Positions 58,625-64,000 of a stretch of 64,000 nt of DNA are shown in pieces. Under the pieces are notes generated by a model, which saw only the letters and a program-made list of their open reading frames with translations, searched no databases and was not told the origin of the DNA. The first letter of the stretch is position 1. Each line of letters opens with the position of its first letter. This stretch comes from Globodera rostochiensis (taxonomy: Eukaryota > Nematoda > Chromadorea > Rhabditida > Heteroderidae): positions 745,001-809,000 of the forward strand of contig JAEVLN010000023.1 of assembly GCA_018350325.1 (NCBI GenBank). Reading direction: 5' to 3'. The position numbers and the translations under genes were made by a program.

Positions 58625-58754
58625 ACAAATAAGTAGGCGCAAAATTTTTAGTTTTTCTTTTAGGTTCTTAATTTAATAAACTCTTTTTTTTAAGAAAACG
58701 AATCGCATTTCATTCAAATCCATTAAGCATTGATAAAATAAAATACGTTGCCAT

Positions 58755-59240
58755 AATATTAAAAATATTAATAAACTCAGTCGATAAACAATCCAACGTT
58801 TACAGCACGAAACTGAAAAAAAGAAACCCAATAAATAAATAAAATAAAATAATATTTTTGTCTGCAAATATTAACTTAAATATAAATGTCTGTCAATCGA
58901 ATTCAATTCTACGCAAAGCATCACCAAAATATTACAATGTGATAGATGCCAATTATTGTTTCCAGTCGGGAAAACATCAAGGTCTGTTCTTAAATTAATA
59001 AATTTGAATATGTTTAAATTATTCTTTTAATCACATTGAAATCAATTAGCAATTTAGCCTTAATAAGGGAAAAAATAATCTAAACTTCATTGCCTATTAA
59101 ATATAAAAAAGAATTCTCATGTAATAAAAAATAATTATAAAAAATATGTGCAAGAAAAAAACGCAAAAGTATGAATATTAAATAAATTCTAATATATGAA
59201 ACCATAAATGACATTAAGCATGTTTTAATTAAATTAAAAA
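58755..59240. repeat. Complete unit of the dispersed repeat, inverted
   Basis: Reverse-complement match to 46.91-47.30 kb, continuing into the reverse complement of 18.88-19.11 kb. It alone contains both halves, so it resembles the ancestral arrangement. Confidence 0.93.
58886..58998 (+). pseudogene. Frameshifted partner of the 47.05-kb ORF
   Basis: Starts MSVNRIQFYAKHHQNIT, then a 1-nt deletion brings stops; after it the original frame resumes as DANYCFQSGKHQGLFLN-TAA. Confidence 0.6.
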
Positions 59241-59744
59241 AGAACAAATTAAAATAATGATTGATTTATTTTTTACAAAATTATTATTTTCTGAAACGAA
59301 TCGATGTATTTTGGTGCATTATGTATTTTTTTTTTTCTTAATTTTAAAGTTCTTTTTTATCTTTAATAATAATTATGAAGCATTTTAACTCACTTTCTAG
59401 GCAATACATATTTTAATTATTATTTAAATAGTCAATTACTTTAAAAATTATTTAAATAGTTAAATATTTTTTTTGATAAAAAATATTATTTTTTATTTAT
59501 ATTATATTTTTATACAAAAATAAGAAAGTAAATTTCGTTTAAATTTATCTTTAATAAAAATTGGATATTTAATCGTTAAATATAATTAGTTCATTATTTA
59601 TAAATAATTAAATTAATAGTTTTATTTTGAAGTAATTGTTAAATGTAGTATTAAATATTTTATATGATTTAATCATAATTATTTGATGCAATAAAATAAC
59701 TAATTATTTATATAAATAAGTATCGCTTTTTCTATTTTTCCTAG

Positions 59745-59882
59745 TTATTCATGTCCCCGTCTTCAAGTTGAATCTTAAAAAGAAAGTCGAATAGCGCAAC
59801 GATATTTAGATGTTACAAATCTTTTCCACGGCAAATTCACTTCAGGCCAATACACGAACAAATATACCACGTTTATACGTAA
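59745..59882 (+). CDS. Two-exon model, unknown protein
   Basis: Strong acceptor ..tctatttttcctag, IHVPVFK; 43-nt intron (gttgaa..atatttag); then CYKSFPRQIHFRPIHEQIYH-VYT-TAA. An unspliced frame (..SRIAQRYLDVTNLFHGKFTS..) stays open for 76 codons across a 14-T run and is the alternative. Confidence 0.48.
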
Positions 59883-59889
59883 AAATAAA

Positions 59890-60801
59890 AAAAATAATTA
59901 TTTTAACATATCTAGATTTTTTTTTTTTTTAAAATTTACGTTTATCAAAGTGTATTGGGTTTATTACAAATTTGACATAATTTTATCTTATTCAATCATA
60001 TTTTAACATCTATTATTTTTGGCTATTTTTACGTTATATGAAATATGTTTTACATTTATCAATTCTAAGAATTCAATAATTGCATAATCAAAAATTTTAG
60101 ACTTAGTTGAAATTTGCAATAAATTTATATAAATTGAAGTTAATAATTTTACGAATTATATTATTTATAACAATTTGATCCGCTAATATAATAGTTAAAC
60201 ATTTATTTTTTTATGAAAATTTTTTTTATTAATAAATTTTAGTGAATTTATTTAATATTTTGACGTATTATATCTTTAAATTACTTTATATAATATTATG
60301 TATATTTTAAAAAATAGTATAAAATAAATATTTTTTACTATTTAATTCATTTAAAATTATATTTTTTTTTTTATATATATATTAAAATTAATTTTTATGG
60401 AGCAGACAAAAAAGAATTTGATAATAAATTTATAATTAAAGTATGAAAAAAAAATTGATTAAATATTTAAATTTTTTATAAATGTAAAAATTATTTCTTA
60501 GACTAAAATGTAAATAAGTTTTTAATAATATTATATAAAATATTTCAAAAATTAATAGGAATATAAATTATATGCTTAATTTTATAAAAAATCAAAAAAT
60601 TTTCAATAAAAATTAAATATTATAATAAATAATAAAACATATATTTTTGAAATTAATTGAAGACATACAATTGCGCAAAATTTTGAATATGTTGCGTAAA
60701 AGTAAAGTTAATAACATGTTAAAAATTTAAATTACAAATAAAATTTATGAAAATAAATGAATTATCTTATATTAATGAATTTTCTAAAACACATTAATTG
60801 A
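59890..60801. other. Extreme A/T stretch
   Basis: Nearly pure A/T with homopolymers and no islands; no gene, repeat or signal seen. Such sequence is also where assembly or read errors are most likely. Confidence 0.7.
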
Positions 60802-60885
60802 AAGATAAATATTCAAATTTATCAAAAGAAAACTCCCAATTGCATTGAATGGGATGCACCATGTGGCAAATCAGAAACAATATAA
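60802..60885 (+). CDS. Short frame with tandem Cys
   Basis: ..IYQKKTPNCIEWDAPCGKSE-TI-TAA. The only non-A/T sequence for about 1 kb on either side. No splice signals assigned. Confidence 0.35.
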   Translation, partial: KINIQIYQKKTPNCIEWDAPCGKSETI

Positions 60886-60889
60886 TTTT

Positions 60890-62650
60890 TAAATATAATA
60901 GCTAAATATATCGAAAAACTTATAAATTATATGGCAATATTTAAATGAAAAAATCAATACATAAAAATAGCTTTCAAAAAAATTTGCTAGCTCATTTAAT
61001 TTAAACCTAATTTTCAAAATTGATTTTATATAAAAATAATTATACTAATTGAATGAAACGAGAAATTAAATTCGCTTATTGGATTAATAAATTTAAAAAA
61101 AACAACAATTCAGAATAATATAATTTACAAATAATTCACCTTTTACTATGACAAAGCCACTAAATTAAAAAACATACAAAAATAAATATTTGAAACTTTA
61201 ATCAAAAATAATATGAATTACCTATAACGGGTGAAAAAACTAAAAAAATAAAATTATAAAAAGCCGCCAAGGTACAATAACTAGAAGTTTTCTGTTTCCA
61301 TAAAATTAATGCTGCCAACTTTGGAAATCAGAAAAATAATTACTGGAATACTAATTCTATTATTTTATTAAAATGCTGTAAACATTAAAATCAACTCATA
61401 CAAATGATATATGAAACGGAATTCGCTACAACTTTTACAAAAATGCTGAGAATGAGGTAACAAGCTAATGTGATGCACATAATAACATTAACAAATAAAT
61501 ATTAAAAGGTTAGCAAACATTTGACCTTAATCTCTAAAAATAACGTTTTTAAAAATCAAAATGATATTCAAAAATAAAACAAAAAAAATAAATCAAAAGA
61601 AAATTTTGCGAGAATGAAATGCCAAAAACTAAACTATCAGAAATGCATAAACGAAGACATGTTTAAATAAATGTTTTTAATTTATTTTTTATTTAAAATT
61701 TTTCCATTGGTTCATGCATACGGGCCGTGATATGTAAGTCATCTTTGTTGAGGAATTTTATTATTTTAGCTAACAAATTTGATTTATTTTTGTATATCAT
61801 TTGATGTTTTAAAAGACTTTTAGTTATTATCCTTTATTTTAAAAAGACTTTAAAAATGGAAGTTTTATTTTTTTATATCAGTTGACATTCCTATTAATAA
61901 GTCGGTAGGTAATATTAATTACGAGCTAATGTATGATTTTGTAGCTTCTATAGGCATAATCATTATCAAAAATAAATTTTATTCTCTTGGTATTTTTAAT
62001 TAATTGGTAACTCATTTAATATTTTTTGTTTACAAAAGATGTATTTAATTTATTAACCATTTCTTCTTCATGGTCAATTTTAAAAGCTCAAAAAGATTAG
62101 TTCCTCAATTACTCGTTGTCTTTCCCCCACTGCCTATTTATTTAATGCTCTGTGTTTGTTTTATTGTTAACTGTTTCCTGTAAATATTTAGATATTAATA
62201 CTTTTAGAGTTTTAATTAATAACGTTGGTAACGAACTAATTTCAGGGGGCAAACATTTTTATTGTAAATTTAGTTGGCTTGTATATAAGTTAAAATCTAA
62301 TTATAATTCATTAAAATATTATTTATTTTAAAATATGCTGTAGCTTAAGTGGAGATGGCCTGAGATAGCCTGTTTGATAATAAGAGGCAAAGGGATAATA
62401 ATGCTTAACATCAATATTTAATAATACAAAAATATGATAATAAAACATTATAAATGTGTTTGTATAGTACAGTAAGGCTTTATTTTTAAGAAATCTTAAT
62501 ATTACTATTAAATGTAAAAAAAATTAAATATATCAAAGAAGATAAAAGTAAATTTCAACTGAACTTTAATGATGAATAAACATTTTAAACATAATGCCAT
62601 CTTATAAAAAAAAATTTAGTTAAGCGTTTTAAATATTTATACAAACATTA
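60890..62650. other. A/T-rich spacer; plus turns T-rich near 61.7 kb
   Basis: Islands at 61260-61330 and 61730-61745 are unresolved. Nothing else seen. Confidence 0.45.
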
Positions 62651-62654
62651 AATA

Positions 62655-63040
62655 TTTGCACGTCCATGCCCGTTCGTATCTTGTTCGGCTAACTCTTTTG
62701 CACACCGGCATCATGAAACTGTTCACCATCTTCTTTGGTCTTCCTTTTCAAGCGCTTTCTTTACAACTACCATTTCATTGTTGTATGGTTGCCTGATGGG
62801 ACTTCAATCAGGTCTTGCTAGATCATTTCCTCTATCAGAAACAACTCTCCGGAGTATAAATATATTGATAATTATTTAAGAAAAATTTTTATCTTAATTA
62901 AACTAATTTTGTGTTCTGTAATAACAGATTTTTTTTTGTTAAAACATGTAAATGTTATTTTCACAAAGTCTACTACCATGACTCTCCCTAAAAATTTTCA
63001 TAAAAAGTATTTCATTAAAGAGGCACAAAACTTCAGTTTT
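62655..63040 (-). pseudogene. Paralogue of the 2.45-2.80 kb locus
   Basis: The first exon relative keeps TEVLCLFNEILFMKIFRES and the GTGAAA border but lacks the ATG end. The second exon relative shares gtttctgatag, GNDLA.. and tagccgaacaag.. but has about 145 bp more in between. That block contains QDLIEVPSGNHTTMK which a 52-nt intron could join to ..MMPVCKRVSRTRYERAW... Rearranged; may still be expressed. Confidence 0.5.
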
Positions 63041-63424
63041 AAGAATATTTAGTTTTTTTGTTTGTTTATGTTTTAAGCAATGATTAAATGTTTTAACTTT
63101 ATCATTATGATTTTAATCATTTAGAATTAATTTCTTTTTATCTGGAGAATTTTGGAAATCTAAAAACACCACAGGCAGAAAGAAGAATAACAATAACAAA
63201 AAAAGACAAATATTGTTTCAGTGAGTTTTTTTTAACATTTCCCAATTACATATTTAACAATACGAAATGGTGACAAATTTAAGAATTAATTACTTTTAAA
63301 TTTTACGAGGATTATCATATAATTTATTAATTGTTTAGAAATTTAAAATTTTAATCATTTTTAACATATTTGTTAGAGAATTAAAATAGATTGGTTTTTT
63401 ACATATTTACACATATTGTCACAG

Positions 63425-63601
63425 ATGATGCTTTCACAATATGTCACCCGAGGGCATACTTTATTTAATAAACGTGATGTGCTCGCTTACCTATATTATT
63501 GGTTCGCTCTCCACACGGTTTTTAAATTTATATTTTTCTCTATAGAAAGTTTGTTGCGACTTTTAATGACAATATGTTCTTTAAAATCCAAAAATTATTA
63601 G
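63425..63601 (+). CDS. Exon after strong acceptor, 58 codons
   Basis: Acceptor ..catattgtcacag, then MMLSQYVTRGHTLFNKRDVL-AYLYYWFALHT, continuing open to TAG. A GTTTTT after ..ALHT is a weak donor. On minus an AG|GTAAGC site within the island is a competitor, so strand is not certain. Confidence 0.42.
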   Translation: MMLSQYVTRGHTLFNKRDVLAYLYYWFALHTVFKFIFFSIESLLRLLMTICSLKSKNY

Positions 63602-63686
63602 TTATTATAATTTTATGCAATATGTGATGTGGCACTTTTTGAAGTAATTAGTTTAATGGCCGTTAAATGATCGGACGCTTTTTTGA

Positions 63687-63884
63687 TCTCAACAAATAAA
63701 CCGATCTAATCATTTGAATCTGATTGGAATCGGTGTGGGTGACCTGATCACTCCCAATTCAAAGCCGCCAAACCATATTTTAACTAAAAATAAAGGTACT
63801 GTTTTTAATGCCTAAATGAATGATTTTTTCTTTTTAGCTTGTCAGTGCAAGCCACGCTTAACGCAAAGAGGAGCAATCATATAA
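63687..63884 (+). CDS. Two-exon model, unknown protein
   Basis: ..NRSNHLNLIGIGVGDLITPN-SKPPNHILTKNK meets AG|gtactg; a 42-nt intron ending in tttttctttttag joins in frame to ACQCKPRLTQRGAII-TAA. Both sites are near consensus and the join is clean. Cys-x-Cys in a basic tail. Upstream exon not found; no family recognised. Confidence 0.6.
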
Positions 63885-64000
63885 AGCTTTTTTATCTACA
63901 AATTATTTTGCACAATTAAATATAAAATTAAAAATTTTTCTTTAATTTTATTTAAAACAATAATCCTGTCAATATATCAGTTCATATCAACAAAAAGCTT

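Noticed and set aside
1..64000. Ciliate germline DNA with coding segments split by eliminated sequences
   Set aside because: Islands in A/T DNA fit superficially, but GT..AG borders, hAT and TA-flanked MITEs and absence of direct-repeat pointers at borders fit a spliced animal-type genome better. Somatic genome comparison would settle it.
1..64000. piRNA or other small-RNA gene clusters
   Set aside because: Regularly spaced islands in A/T DNA suggested it, but I found no repeated upstream motif, and islands are long enough and frame-conserved enough to be exons.

Overview
The window looks like nuclear DNA of a very A+T-rich invertebrate (by eye about four-fifths A+T). It has no operons, rRNA, tRNA or CRISPR. 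Genes are split into tiny exons. A Gly-X-Y collagen-like reading frame, hAT- and Tc1/mariner-type non-autonomous elements and introns of about 40-56 nt suggest an animal, possibly a nematode, but the species cannot be fixed from this sequence.

No ORF reaches 125 codons. Protein signal sits in islands of 50-300 bp that are much richer in G+C and stand in A/T-only spacer. All six frames are often open inside an island, so I ranked readings by four things: GT..AG introns of 40-56 nt that restore a frame, frame or third-position conservation between duplicated copies, how far a frame runs into A/T-rich flank, and strand composition. A rule emerged: the strand carrying the better reading is nearly always locally the A-rich one. 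Most of the window is T-rich on + and reads on the minus strand. A-rich blocks near 5.0-5.5, 10.2-13.7, 37.4-37.6 and 55.6-61 kb read on plus.

Layout. 0-8.8 kb: minus-strand exons, a hAT-type MITE (1.73-1.90), a TA-flanked inverted-repeat element (3.08-3.37), a 108-bp tandem repeat, and a reiterated inverted-repeat element (8.40-8.76). 10.2-13.7 kb: plus-strand block with the best multi-exon gene (12.73-13.45). 14-41 kb: scattered minus-strand exons and several local duplications. 42-55.5 kb: a duplicated, modular exon family, including a 1.9-kb duplication whose exon differs only at third codon positions. 55.6-60.9 kb: inverted, plus-strand block with clean spliced models, one resembling a transposase segment. 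62.6-64 kb: a paralogue of the 2.45-2.80 kb locus and a two-exon plus-strand model.

I recognise almost no protein family with certainty and assign no gene symbols. Models are exons or gene ends, many probably fragments or pseudogenes, so intergenic spacer cannot be told from long intron. The main result is the composition rule plus the exon-bearing duplications; RNA-seq and protein searches would test both.
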